This document shows, piece after piece, positions 10,858 through 17,969 of a stretch of 63,000 bases of DNA. The position numbers and the translations under genes were made by a program. The notes under the pieces are model-generated. The model saw only the letters and a program-made list of their open reading frames with translations, was not told where the DNA came from and did not search any database. This DNA is from Clostridia bacterium. GTDB lineage: Bacteria > Bacillota > Clostridia > Oscillospirales > Acutalibacteraceae. The stretch is taken from contig JAFSGP010000005.1 in assembly GCA_017440755.1 (NCBI GenBank), positions 1-63,000 on the forward strand, written 5' to 3'. Each line of letters opens with the position of its first letter. The first letter of the stretch is position 1.

Positions 10858-12066
10858 ATGTCGGAAACTGCCGAAAAGAAGATCGCCGCCCGCAACGCTG
10901 TGATGCTGGGCGGCATGTGTGCGTTGGCGTATTTGGCGGTGTACGTGGTGCGTAACGTGCTCAGCACCGTCACCCCGTCCATCCTCAGCGGCGGGTTTAT
11001 GTCCACCGAGCAGGTGGGCACCCTGTCCTCGGTGTTTTTTATTGCGTATGCGGTGGGGCAGCTGATCAACGGTATCATCGGCGACCGCATTCCCGCCAAG
11101 TTTATGCTGGGTGCAGGTCTGCTGATGGCGGGTGTCAGCCATCTGGTGCTGACGGTTGTGCTGTCCGCACCGCTGTGGGCATACGTGGCGTATGCCGCCA
11201 CCGGCTTTTTCCTGTCGATGGTGTACGGTCCGATGACCAAGGTAGTGGCGGAGAACGTCCATCCGCTGTATGCGCCCCGTTGCAGTTTAGGGTATACGTT
11301 TTCCTCTCTGTTGGGCTCTCCTGCGGCAGGCGTACTGGCGATGGTACTGAGCTGGCAGGGAGTGTTTGTTGTCGGTAGCTCGGCACTGGTGGCGATGGGT
11401 GTGGCGGTGTTTGTCGCCTTCTGCCTGTACGAGCGCCACGGCATCATCCGTCCCCGTCCGCCCGTCAAGGAGACGCACACGGCGGTAGGCGGCATCAAGG
11501 TGTTGCTTCGCCGTCACATCGTTAAATTTTCGTTGGTGTCCATTATCACGGGGGTCATCCGCACCACGGTGGTGTTCTGGCTGCCTACCTATCTGGCGCA
11601 GCACCTGCATTACACCGAGCAGCAGGCCTCCGGCATTTTCTCGGTGGCCACGCTGCTGATTTCCTTCACCGCTTTTGTGGCGGTGTTTGCCTACGAGCGA
11701 CTGGGGCATAATATGCACGTAACGGTGCTGCTGGCGTTTGTTCTGTCCGCCCTGTGCTTTGCGGGGGTGTATTTCGTCCCCCAGCCGCTGGTCAACACCA
11801 TTCTGCTGGTGGCGGCGATTTTCTGCTCCAACTGCGCTGCCTCTATTCTGTGGAGCTGCTATTGCCCCAGCTTGTGGGATACGGGTATGGTGTCCACCGC
11901 CACGGGATTTCTGGATTTCCTCAGCTATATGGCGGCCGCCGCCTCCTCCAGCCTGTTTGCCGGTGTGGTGGATGTGATCGGCTGGCAGGGGCTTATCCTC
12001 ATCTGGCTGGGTCTGCTGGTAGCGGGCGTGCTGGTGGCGATTCCCTGGCGGCGAAAAAAGATTTGA
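10858..12066 (+). CDS. MFS transporter, organophosphate antiporter-like
   Basis: 402 residues with twelve predicted membrane helices. The SSVFFIAYAVGQLINGIIGD segment with the loop DRIPAKFMLGAGLL resembles the GlpT/UhpT (organophosphate:phosphate antiporter) branch of the major facilitator superfamily, which exchanges sugar phosphates or glycerol-3-phosphate for phosphate; I cannot assign the substrate. GGGGAG precedes ATG 10858 and the promoter at 10805-10833 rules out the earlier in-frame codon. There is no obvious terminator after it: its stop codon overlaps the -35 of the asnS leader promoter, so transcription may read into the T-box. Confidence 0.8.
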   Translation: MSETAEKKIAARNAVMLGGMCALAYLAVYVVRNVLSTVTPSILSGGFMSTEQVGTLSSVFFIAYAVGQLINGIIGDRIPAKFMLGAGLLMAGVSHLVLTVVLSAPLWAYVAYAATGFFLSMVYGPMTKVVAENVHPLYAPRCSLGYTFSSLLGSPAAGVLAMVLSWQGVFVVGSSALVAMGVAVFVAFCLYERHGIIRPRPPVKETHTAVGGIKVLLRRHIVKFSLVSIITGVIRTTVVFWLPTYLAQHLHYTEQQASGIFSVATLLISFTAFVAVFAYERLGHNMHVTVLLAFVLSALCFAGVYFVPQPLVNTILLVAAIFCSNCAASILWSCYCPSLWDTGMVSTATGFLDFLSYMAAAASSSLFAGVVDVIGWQGLILIWLGLLVAGVLVAIPWRRKKI

Positions 12067-12091
12067 CAAACCGCCCCATTTATGATATGGT
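12063..12091 (+). promoter_or_regulatory. Promoter of the asnS-asnA T-box operon
   Basis: Perfect TTGACA (12063-12068), 17-bp spacer, TATGGT with an extended TGA just before it. The -35 overlaps the stop codon of the MFS gene. Confidence 0.7.
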
Positions 12092-12097
12092 AATAAA

Positions 12098-12354
12098 AAA
12101 CTATGACGGAGCCAAGTAGCACAGACAGGCGCCCTCAGCGAGTCGGGGACGGTGTAAGCCCGACGGATAAGCGGTTGTGTGAATAACCCTCCCGAGTGCA
12201 AGCTGAAAGCCATGCGGTCAGTAGGTGCGCCGTAATCCTGCGTTAAAGGATAAGCCTTATCGGAGGCGGAGTGGTCGGCAACAGCCGACAAGTTAGGTGG
12301 TACCACGGACATATCGCTGTTCGTCCTAATGTTTAGGGCGAATGGCGTTTTTTT
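12098..12354 (+). promoter_or_regulatory. T-box riboswitch, probably tRNA-Asn responsive
   Basis: The ~250-nt leader has the diagnostic T-box core TAGGTGGTACCACGG at 12294-12308, preceded by a long stem I region with an AG-bulge-type distal loop and followed by a strong terminator (stem 12315-12347, U-run 12348-12354). A candidate specifier AAC (Asn codon) lies at 12185-12187 on the 3' side of stem I. Uncharged tRNA-Asn should pair with the specifier and T-box and prevent termination. Both genes behind it, asnS and asnA, act on asparagine, which supports the specifier reading; the exact specifier register is my inference. Confidence 0.9.
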
Positions 12355-12390
12355 ATTATCATATACTATCCCCAAAAGGAGAGAAATACT

Positions 12391-13761
12391 ATGAAACACA
12401 TCGACATTGTCAAATTACAGCAGGACCCCGCCTACATCGGGCAGGCGGTCACCGTCTGCGGCTGGGTACGCACCAGCCGCGACTCCAAGAACGTGGCGTT
12501 CCTGGAGCTCAACGACGGCACCACCCTCAAGCATCTGCAGATCGTGCTGGACAAGGCGGTTATCACGGACGTGTCCGCCTTTATGCCTCTGGGCACGTCG
12601 CTGAAGGTGAAGGGCGAGCTGGTGGCCAGCGAGCGCAACGGCGTGGAAGTGAACGCCACCGCCGTCACCGTGCTGGGTGTCTGCCCCGGTGAGTACCCCC
12701 TGCAGAAAAAGCGCTGCACGCTGGAATTCCTGCGCACCATTCCCCACCTGCGCGTGCGCACCAACACCTTTAACGCCATTTTCCGCGTGCGCAGCGTGAT
12801 GGCAGCGGCGATTCACCGCTATTTTCAGGAGCGCAACTACGTGTACGTCAACACCCCCCTCATCACCGCCAGCGACTGCGAGGGCGCGGGTGAGATGTTC
12901 AAGGTGACCACCATCGGCTACTCCGAGGACTACAAGAGCGCCGAGGAGTACTACGCCGACGACTTTTTCGGTCAGCGGGCGGGCCTGTCGGTGTCTGGTC
13001 AGTTAGAGGGCGAAATGGCTGCCATGGCATTCGGCAAGATTTACACCTTCGGTCCCTCCTTCCGTGCGGAAAATTCCAACACCCCTCGCCACGTGGCGGA
13101 ATTCTGGCACGTGGAGCCGGAGGTGGCCTTTGCGGAGCTGCCGGACATTATCGAGATTGCGCAGGAGATGATTAAGTACATCATCTCCGCCGTGATGGCG
13201 GAGTGCCCCGAGGAGCTGGCGTTCTTCGACAAGTTCTTCGAAAACGGTCTGCTGGATAAGCTCAAGAGCGTGGTGGACAGCGAGTTTGTGGTGCTGGATT
13301 ACACCGATGCCATCGCCCTGCTGGAAAAGGCGGACGCGGACTTTAAGTTCCCCGTCTACTGGGGCTGCGACCTGCAGACCGAGCACGAGCGGTATATCAC
13401 CGAGCAGATTTATAACAAGCCGGTGTTCGTCACCAACTATCCTAAGGACATCAAGTCCTTCTATATGAAGCAGAATCCCGACGGCAAGACGGTGGCCGCC
13501 ACCGACCTGCTGGTGCCCGGCGTGGGTGAGATTATCGGCTGCTCCGAGCGTGAGGCGGATCTCGACAAGCTGCTGGCGGCGATGGAAGAGCGGAACATGA
13601 ATCTGGACGATTACAAGGATTATCTGGACCTGCGCCGCTTCGGCTCGGTGCCCCATTCCGGCTTCGGTCTGGGCTTCGAGCGTATGCTGATGTACTGCAC
13701 CGGCGTGGCGAATATCCGCGACGCCCAGCTGTTCCCCCGCACGGTGGGCAGCATTCGATAA
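12391..13761 (+). CDS. asnS: Asparaginyl-tRNA synthetase
   Basis: 456 residues, normal length for the enzyme. It charges tRNA-Asn with asparagine in the cytosol. The N-terminal OB-fold anticodon-binding domain (VTVCGWVRTSRDSKNVAFLE) is followed by the class II catalytic core: motif 2 FGPSFRAENSNTPRHVAEFW and motif 3 GFGLGFERMLMYCTG. AsnRS rather than AspRS is indicated by the motif 2 loop and by overall length (AspRS is longer, ~590). AAGGAG precedes ATG 12391. It sits directly behind the T-box terminator and is followed 51 bases later by asnA. Confidence 0.95.
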   Translation: MKHIDIVKLQQDPAYIGQAVTVCGWVRTSRDSKNVAFLELNDGTTLKHLQIVLDKAVITDVSAFMPLGTSLKVKGELVASERNGVEVNATAVTVLGVCPGEYPLQKKRCTLEFLRTIPHLRVRTNTFNAIFRVRSVMAAAIHRYFQERNYVYVNTPLITASDCEGAGEMFKVTTIGYSEDYKSAEEYYADDFFGQRAGLSVSGQLEGEMAAMAFGKIYTFGPSFRAENSNTPRHVAEFWHVEPEVAFAELPDIIEIAQEMIKYIISAVMAECPEELAFFDKFFENGLLDKLKSVVDSEFVVLDYTDAIALLEKADADFKFPVYWGCDLQTEHERYITEQIYNKPVFVTNYPKDIKSFYMKQNPDGKTVAATDLLVPGVGEIIGCSEREADLDKLLAAMEERNMNLDDYKDYLDLRRFGSVPHSGFGLGFERMLMYCTGVANIRDAQLFPRTVGSIR

Positions 13762-13812
13762 TAAAAGCCTCCCTCTTCGAGGGAGCCTATACTCTCTCTT
13801 TGAGGTGATTTT

Positions 13813-14820
13813 ATGTCTTGTCAATATGTTTCCGGCTACAAGTCGAAGCTGTCCTTGCGGCAGACCCAGCAGGCGATTAAGGTGATTAAGGACACCTTTC
13901 AGGTGCTGCTGGCGCAGAATCTGCATCTGGAGCGTGTCACCGCCCCGGTGCTGGTTCACGGCGGCAGCGGTATCAACGACGACCTGAGCGGTGTGGAGCG
14001 CAAGGTGGACTTCACCGTGCGCAGCATGGGGGAGGCCCATGCCGAGGTGGTGCAGTCTCTGGCTAAATGGAAGCGTGTCGCTCTGGGTCGATACGGGTTT
14101 CAGCCCGGCGAGGGCATCTATACCGATATGAACGCCATTCGGCGGGACGACGATATGGATAATACCCATTCGGTGTTTGTGGACCAGTGGGACTGGGAGG
14201 CGGTGATTACCGCCACCGACCGCACCGAGGAGTATCTCAAAAAGACGGTCCGCCGCATTGTCAAGGCGCTGGCGGACACCAACAAGCTGCTGCAGCAGAA
14301 ATACCCCTTGCTCACCGCGGAGATTGAGCAGGAGGTCACCTTTATTACGGCACAGGAGCTGGCGGACCGCTACCCCGACCTGTCCCCCAAGGAGCGGGAG
14401 GACGCTGTCACGCGGGAACACCGCACGGTGTTCCTGATGGGGATTGGCGGACCGCTGCGGGACGGCAAGCCCCACGACGGGCGCGCCCCCGACTATGACG
14501 ATTGGGCGCTGAACGGGGACCTGCTGTTGTGGAACGACACACTGGGTCACGCGTTGGAGATTAGCTCCATGGGTATCCGCGTGGATGCGGACGCCCTCGC
14601 CCGTCAGCTGCAGGCGGCGGGCGCGGAGGAGCGTATGCAGTATGCCTACCACCGCGCTATCGCAGAGGGCGACCTGCCGCTGACTATTGGCGGCGGTATC
14701 GGCCAGTCCCGCCTGTGTATGCTGATGCTGGAGAAGGTCCACATCGGCGAGGTGCAGGTGTCCATCTGGCCCCCCGAGATGGTGTCGGAGTGCGCCGCCC
14801 ACGGCATCACGTTGTTGTAA
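13813..14820 (+). CDS. asnA: Aspartate-ammonia ligase (AsnA type)
   Basis: 335 residues, the normal AsnA size. The enzyme makes asparagine from aspartate, ammonia and ATP. It resembles class II synthetase cores: QTQQAIKVIKDTFQVLLAQ at the start, then APVLVHGGSGINDDLSGVER, and GGGIGQSRLCMLMLEK near the end form the ATP/aspartate site. GAGGTGA precedes ATG 13813. Placed behind asnS and the Asn-type T-box, it lets the cell raise asparagine synthesis and charging together when tRNA-Asn is uncharged. No terminator is seen between the two genes. Confidence 0.95.
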   Translation: MSCQYVSGYKSKLSLRQTQQAIKVIKDTFQVLLAQNLHLERVTAPVLVHGGSGINDDLSGVERKVDFTVRSMGEAHAEVVQSLAKWKRVALGRYGFQPGEGIYTDMNAIRRDDDMDNTHSVFVDQWDWEAVITATDRTEEYLKKTVRRIVKALADTNKLLQQKYPLLTAEIEQEVTFITAQELADRYPDLSPKEREDAVTREHRTVFLMGIGGPLRDGKPHDGRAPDYDDWALNGDLLLWNDTLGHALEISSMGIRVDADALARQLQAAGAEERMQYAYHRAIAEGDLPLTIGGGIGQSRLCMLMLEKVHIGEVQVSIWPPEMVSECAAHGITLL

Positions 14821-14823
14821 AGG

Positions 14824-14856
14824 AAAAACACCTTCGCTGTGGCGAAGGTGTTTTTT
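14824..14856 (+). terminator. Terminator of asnS-asnA
   Basis: AAAAACACCTTCGC / GCGAAGGTGTTTTTT hairpin with U-run. Confidence 0.9.
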
Positions 14857-14867
14857 GTATAACGTCG

Positions 14868-15092
14868 TTACGGCTTTTCGGGATAGGGCATTCCCTTGGG
14901 CAGTCCCAGCAGATAGTCGGCGGACACGTTGTAAAAACGGCATAGCGCGTGCAGGTCGTCCAGCGACGGCTCCGCCGCTCCCGTTTCCATACGGGAGATT
15001 TTCATTTGATTCATGCCAAGAATATTCCCTACCTCTGTCTGGCTGAGGTCCTTGTCCTCTCGCAGACCGCGGATAATTTCGTGAAATTTCAT
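14868..15092 (-). CDS. Small XRE-family HTH regulator (A)
   Basis: 74 residues, almost entirely a lambda-repressor-like helix-turn-helix: LSQTEVGNILGMNQMKISRME, ending with the RFYNVSADYLLGLPKG tail common in Firmicutes Xre proteins. CTTGAGGTGAG precedes ATG 15092. It faces a strong divergent promoter (15136-15164) overlaid by a TAAACG-N5-CGTTTA palindrome, which it likely binds. It is about 37% identical to the regulator at 48142-48363, which sits in the same arrangement. No toxin or phage gene adjoins it. Confidence 0.85.
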   Translation of the reverse strand: MKFHEIIRGLREDKDLSQTEVGNILGMNQMKISRMETGAAEPSLDDLHALCRFYNVSADYLLGLPKGMPYPEKP

Positions 15093-15118
15093 ATTCTCAC
15101 CTCAAGGAGAATATAACA

Positions 15119-15164
15119 TAAACGAAAAATGAATATTGACTTTTAAACGAAAAACGTTTATAAT
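15119..15164 (+). promoter_or_regulatory. Divergent promoter with XRE operator
   Basis: TTGACT (15136-15141), 17-bp spacer, perfect TATAAT (15159-15164). The spacer holds a perfect inverted repeat TAAACG-AAAAA-CGTTTA (15144-15160). A second copy of the left half, TAAACGAAAAA, lies at 15119-15129 with a decayed right half. Binding there would block this promoter and that of the regulator. Confidence 0.7.
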
Positions 15165-15170
15165 TTATTT

Positions 15171-15244
15171 TGGAACGCATAGCTCCGTTTGTTGCCGCAC
15201 CGCAAAAGCCGCCTGTGGGGAATTCCCTACAAGCGGCTTTTGTG
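15171..15244 (+). ncRNA. Candidate short RNA A, ~74 nt
   Basis: From the predicted start after the TATAAT to a hairpin at 15204-15241 (GCCGC-C-TGT-G-GGG, loop AATT, complementary arm) with a weak U-run TTTTG. No start codon with a ribosome site is present. Block GCATAGCTCCGT (15177-15188) and GCCGCAC (15194-15200) recur, slightly changed, in candidate RNA B at 48441-48518. Expression is unproven. Confidence 0.4.
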
Positions 15245-15302
15245 TAAAAAAACGGGACGTCGAAATCACCGTCTCCCTACGGATACTGCGCCGACCTCAT
15301 CG

Positions 15303-15343
15303 TGTAGGGGCGGGCGCCCTCGACCGCCCGTCAAGGGAGGCGC
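15303..15343. repeat. REP-like hairpin repeat
   Basis: GTAGGGGCGGGCGCCC followed by a matching CGACCGCCCGTC arm; same GTAGGG-plus-palindrome layout as the repeat islands at 58211-58680 and 62610-63000. Confidence 0.55.
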
Positions 15344-15355
15344 CGTATCTTCCGC

Positions 15356-15389
15356 AAAAAAGCCGCTGTGTATGGCACAGCGGCTTTTT
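15356..15389 (-). terminator. Terminator of XRE regulator B
   Basis: GCCGCTGTG-TAT-GGCACAGCGGC-type hairpin with A-run left and T-run right, overlapping the stop codon at 15389-15391. Nearly identical to the hairpin at 15933-15967. Confidence 0.8.
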
Positions 15390-15628
15390 CAATCTATCAA
15401 ATTTTCTCTATCAAACACAGGGGAGCGAAAAAACTCCTCCAAGCCAATTTCGAACCCCTCGCAAATCTCGTAGATGATTCGCAACTTCATACTGGGAAAA
15501 GCGCAGTTGGATATGGTACTCAACGTGGATTGAGGCACACCGCTTTTCATAGAGAGCTGATATTGTGTCCAGCCTTTTTGCTGACATAATTCTCGAATGC
15601 GAAAGGAAATCGCCTCATTCAAATGCAT
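15389..15628 (-). CDS. Small XRE-family HTH regulator (B)
   Basis: 79 residues. One helix-turn-helix of the Xre/Cro type: WTQYQLSMKSGVPQSTLSTI, then IYEICEGFEIGLEEFF, matching a common Clostridia group of short single-domain regulators. ATG 15628 is chosen because GGAGGG precedes it; an earlier in-frame codon would lie in front of that site. It is divergent from a small Cys-rich gene (15741), with two copies of a 24-bp direct repeat in between that may be its operators. Likely target: that gene and itself. Confidence 0.85.
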   Translation of the reverse strand: MHLNEAISFRIRELCQQKGWTQYQLSMKSGVPQSTLSTISNCAFPSMKLRIIYEICEGFEIGLEEFFRSPVFDRENLID

Positions 15629-15640
15629 AACAAGCCCTCC

Positions 15641-15709
15641 ATACTTCAATCACTTGATATAAGTATAGGGATTTTATGCTTGCAAATACTTCGAGTAATT
15701 GATATAATG
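15641..15709. promoter_or_regulatory. Divergent control region with two 24-bp direct repeats
   Basis: Copies at 15641-15664 and 15686-15709 share ATACTTC and TTGATATAA at the same spacing (18 of 24 identical), 45 bp apart. The second contains the -10 of a perfect plus-strand promoter: TTGCAA (15680-15685), 17-bp spacer, TATAAT (15703-15708). TTGCAA is self-complementary and can also serve the minus strand (TTATAT at 17 bp). Confidence 0.6.
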
Positions 15710-15740
15710 AGAAAGATATTAATAAAAAGGAAGCGGTTTT

Positions 15741-15920
15741 ATGCACTGTGAAAACGTATTTTGCGTATATTGGGCGGCAGAGAGCTGTGCTTTAGAGGCG
15801 ATTTCTTTGGACGTGCAGGGGAAATGTGAGAGCTGCCTATATATTCCTTTTTCCGAAGAAGAATTGGAGAGAAAGCGGCAAGAGTATCTAAAACAGGCAG
15901 AATCACTCGATAAAAAGTAA
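15741..15920 (+). CDS. Small Cys-rich protein, probable zinc-binding
   Basis: 59 residues, starting MHCENVFCVYWAAESC. Five cysteines, C3, C8, C16, C29 and C32, with a C-x2-C pair (CESC) and a C-terminal charged helix. I recognise this as a widespread uncharacterised mini-protein type of gut Clostridia, often in accessory regions; metal binding is inferred from cysteine spacing only. AAAAAGGAAG lies eight bases before ATG, and a consensus promoter (15680-15708) lies in front. Divergent from XRE regulator B and closed by a terminator at 15933. No function can be given. Confidence 0.8.
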   Translation: MHCENVFCVYWAAESCALEAISLDVQGKCESCLYIPFSEEELERKRQEYLKQAESLDKK

Positions 15921-15932
15921 GTCTTAGCAAAG

Positions 15933-15967
15933 AAAAAGCCGCTGTGTCATGGCACAGCGGCTTTTTT
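15933..15967. terminator. Bidirectional terminator, Cys-rich gene and rny
   Basis: AAAAAGCCGCTGTG-TCAT-GGCACAGCGGCTTTTTT-type hairpin between convergent genes; differs from the one at 15356-15389 by a single inserted base in the loop. Confidence 0.85.
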
Positions 15968-15975
15968 GGTTTCCA

Positions 15976-17553
15976 TTATTTTGCGTAATCCACCGCGCGG
16001 TTCTCGCGGATAAGATTAACCTTGATCTGACCGGGATAGTCCATGTTGCTCTCGATCTTCTTGGCAATCTCGCGGGCGAGGATAACCATCTGGTCGTCGT
16101 TAACCTTGTCAGGCTGCACGATGATACGCACCTCGCGACCCGCCTGAATGGCGAAGGAGCGCTCCACACCCTCGAAGCTGTTGGCCAGCTCCTCCAGCTT
16201 TTCCAACCGCTTGATGTAGTTCTCCAGATTCTCGCGGCGGGCGCCGGGACGGGCGGCAGAGATAGCGTCGGCGGCCTGTACCAGACAGGCAACCACCGTC
16301 TGCGCCTCCACGTCGCCGTGGTGGGCCTGAATGGCGTGCACCACAGCCTCGCTCTCCTTATACTTGCGGGCGATGTCCACACCAATTTCGATGTGGGAGC
16401 CCTCCACCTGATGGTCCACCGCCTTACCGATGTCATGCAGCAGACCGGCGCGGCGAGCAATCTCGGGGTCGATGCCCAATTCGCTGGCCATAATGCCGGA
16501 GAGGAAAGCCACCTCCATGGAGTGGTTGAGCACGTTCTGCCCGTAGCTGGTACGGTAGTGCAGGCGCCCCAGCAGCTTGACAACGTCGGGGTTGATGCCG
16601 CGCAGACCGGTTTCCAGTACCGCGCGCTCGCCCTCCGCCTTGATGGTGTTCTCCACCTCTTTGCGGGCCTTGTTGACCATCTCCTCGATGCGGGCGGGGT
16701 GGATACGACCGTCGGAAATCAGCCGCTCCATCGCAATGCGAGCAATCTCGCGGCGCACCGGATCGAAGCCGGACAGGGTGATGGCCTCGGGGGTATCGTC
16801 GATAATCAGGTCGATACCCGTCAGGGTTTCGATGGCACGAATGTTACGACCCTCGCGACCGATGATACGGCCCTTCATCTCGTCATTGGGCAGCGGCACC
16901 ACCGATACGGTGGTCTCGGCCACCTGGTCGGCGGCCACACGCTGAATGGCGTGGGAAATCATGGTGCGGGCGCGCATATCCGCCTCCGCCTTGAGCTGGG
17001 CATCAAACTCGGTGAGCTTCAGCGCCTTTTCGTGCTCCAGCTCTTGGGTGAGGGAGGAAAGCAGATATTCCTTTGCCTGCTCCTGAGACAGTCCGGACAG
17101 ACGCTCCAGCAGGTCCATCTGGCTCTTTTTCAGCGCGTCGACCTCAACGATTCGGCCGTCCACTTCCTTAATCTTAGCAGCCAGGGTCTCCTCTTTTTTC
17201 TCGTAGTTTTCTACTTTGCGGTCTAAGGCCTCTTCCTTCTGCTGCAGACGGCGCTCCTGATGCTGCACCTCGCTGCGGCGCTCTTTGATTTCCTTTTCGG
17301 ACTCGTTGCGCAGACGATAGATTTCGTCCTTTGCCTTGACCAGCGCTTCCTTTTTGTCAGCCTCCGCCTTTTTATGGGCGTCAGCGACGATGCGTTCGGC
17401 CTCCTTCTCGGCGGAGCCGATCTGAGCCTCTGCGACCTTCATGCGGTGGCGGATACCGGCGCGATAGGCAATCAAACCGGCAACAACCGCCCCCACTGCC
17501 AGTGCCGCTGCGCCGATGCACACCGCCACTAACAGGCTTACTTCTGTTGGCAT
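15976..17553 (-). CDS. rny: Ribonuclease Y
   Basis: 525 residues, typical for RNase Y, the membrane-anchored endonuclease that starts mRNA decay in Firmicutes. Order seen: N-terminal membrane helix (about 6-30), long charged coiled coil (to ~200), KH RNA-binding domain ([20 protein letters not shown]), HD hydrolase domain with HSMEVA near 342 and metal-binding [11 protein letters not shown] near 370. ATG 17553 has AGGAGGTG eleven bases before it; the in-frame GTG at 17565 overlaps that site. It is preceded by a ~200-nt leader with an internal terminator (17646-17771), so it may be attenuated. Confidence 0.95.
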   Translation of the reverse strand: MPTEVSLLVAVCIGAAALAVGAVVAGLIAYRAGIRHRMKVAEAQIGSAEKEAERIVADAHKKAEADKKEALVKAKDEIYRLRNESEKEIKERRSEVQHQERRLQQKEEALDRKVENYEKKEETLAAKIKEVDGRIVEVDALKKSQMDLLERLSGLSQEQAKEYLLSSLTQELEHEKALKLTEFDAQLKAEADMRARTMISHAIQRVAADQVAETTVSVVPLPNDEMKGRIIGREGRNIRAIETLTGIDLIIDDTPEAITLSGFDPVRREIARIAMERLISDGRIHPARIEEMVNKARKEVENTIKAEGERAVLETGLRGINPDVVKLLGRLHYRTSYGQNVLNHSMEVAFLSGIMASELGIDPEIARRAGLLHDIGKAVDHQVEGSHIEIGVDIARKYKESEAVVHAIQAHHGDVEAQTVVACLVQAADAISAARPGARRENLENYIKRLEKLEELANSFEGVERSFAIQAGREVRIIVQPDKVNDDQMVILAREIAKKIESNMDYPGQIKVNLIRENRAVDYAK

Positions 17554-17625
17554 GTTGGGATACACCTCCTAAAAATAAATAGAACAGGCGTTCCCGAGGG
17601 CACTTTTTTCAATTTTCAAAGCACA

Positions 17626-17639
17626 AACCCGTACGGGTT
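17626..17639. repeat. Perfect 14-bp palindrome in the rny leader
   Basis: AACCCGTACGGGTT, between the leader terminator and the rny ribosome site. Could be an operator or a short RNA hairpin. Confidence 0.5.
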
Positions 17640-17645
17640 GGTATC

Positions 17646-17771
17646 AAAAAAAGCGGTAAAACCCCCAAGGGACCGCCACGAAACGATTAACAATCTCTTC
17701 TTACCGCAGGCCGGCCGCCTGCGCCAGACGAAAATGTCGCGGTAATACAGGCGCAAAGCCATATAGTACCG
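17646..17771 (-). promoter_or_regulatory. Attenuator-like leader of rny
   Basis: On the minus strand, four segments can pair in alternative ways: 1 TTACCGC (17739-17745), 2 GCGGTAAGA (17699-17707), 4 GGCGGT (17672-17677) and 3 TTTTACCGC (17653-17661) followed by seven U (17646-17652). 1:2 leaves 4:3 free to form a terminator; 2:3 (nine pairs) would prevent it. A GCAGGC/GCCTGC hairpin also lies between 1 and 2. The terminator stem is short and has a bulge. An independent ~120-nt RNA is the main alternative. Confidence 0.45.
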
Positions 17772-17777
17772 ACTATT

Positions 17778-17807
17778 ATATTACATCATTTTCAGGGGGG
17801 TTGTCAA
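17778..17807 (-). promoter_or_regulatory. Promoter of rny
   Basis: Minus strand perfect TTGACA, 18-bp spacer, TAATAT. Places the start near 17771, giving a leader of about 215 nt. Confidence 0.65.
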
Positions 17808-17832
17808 GGGCAATTGCCAAAAAATCCCTGTC

Positions 17833-17887
17833 TTACTCCTCCGTTTTTGTTGGAAATCCGAAAAAATCAGCGGTTTTTTCGGAGTAA
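17833..17887. repeat. Nested inverted repeat before the ABC importer
   Basis: Outer arms TTACTCC (17833-17839) and GGAGTAA (17881-17887); inner arms CCGAAAAAA and TTTTTTCGG (17858-17882). It lies 80 bases before the ATPase gene. It can be a terminator for incoming transcripts or an operator. A TATACT at 17923-17928 may be the gene's -10, but no good -35 is seen. Confidence 0.5.
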
Positions 17888-17969
17888 TGACGGGTGGCAC
17901 GCACCATTCGGGCGGGAATTCATATACTGGTAACAGGCAATCATTCGGGGGAGAAAGGCGGCAGAAAAA

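Noticed and set aside
13003..14943. 646-codon minus-strand frame opposite asnS and asnA
   Set aside because: Antisense shadow of two unmistakable enzymes; it also runs through the asnA terminator.
14868..15920. Prophage remnant suggested by several small XRE regulators
   Set aside because: No integrase, structural, lysis or replication gene nearby; core gene rny follows directly.
17646..17771. Known leader classes (TPP, FMN, SAM, 6S, SRP, tmRNA) for the rny leader
   Set aside because: None of the diagnostic core sequences is present; kept only as an unclassified attenuator candidate.
17889..17969. TPP or other vitamin riboswitch ahead of the NMT1-type importer
   Set aside because: No CTGAGA / ACCTGAT or other aptamer core found in 17808-17969.
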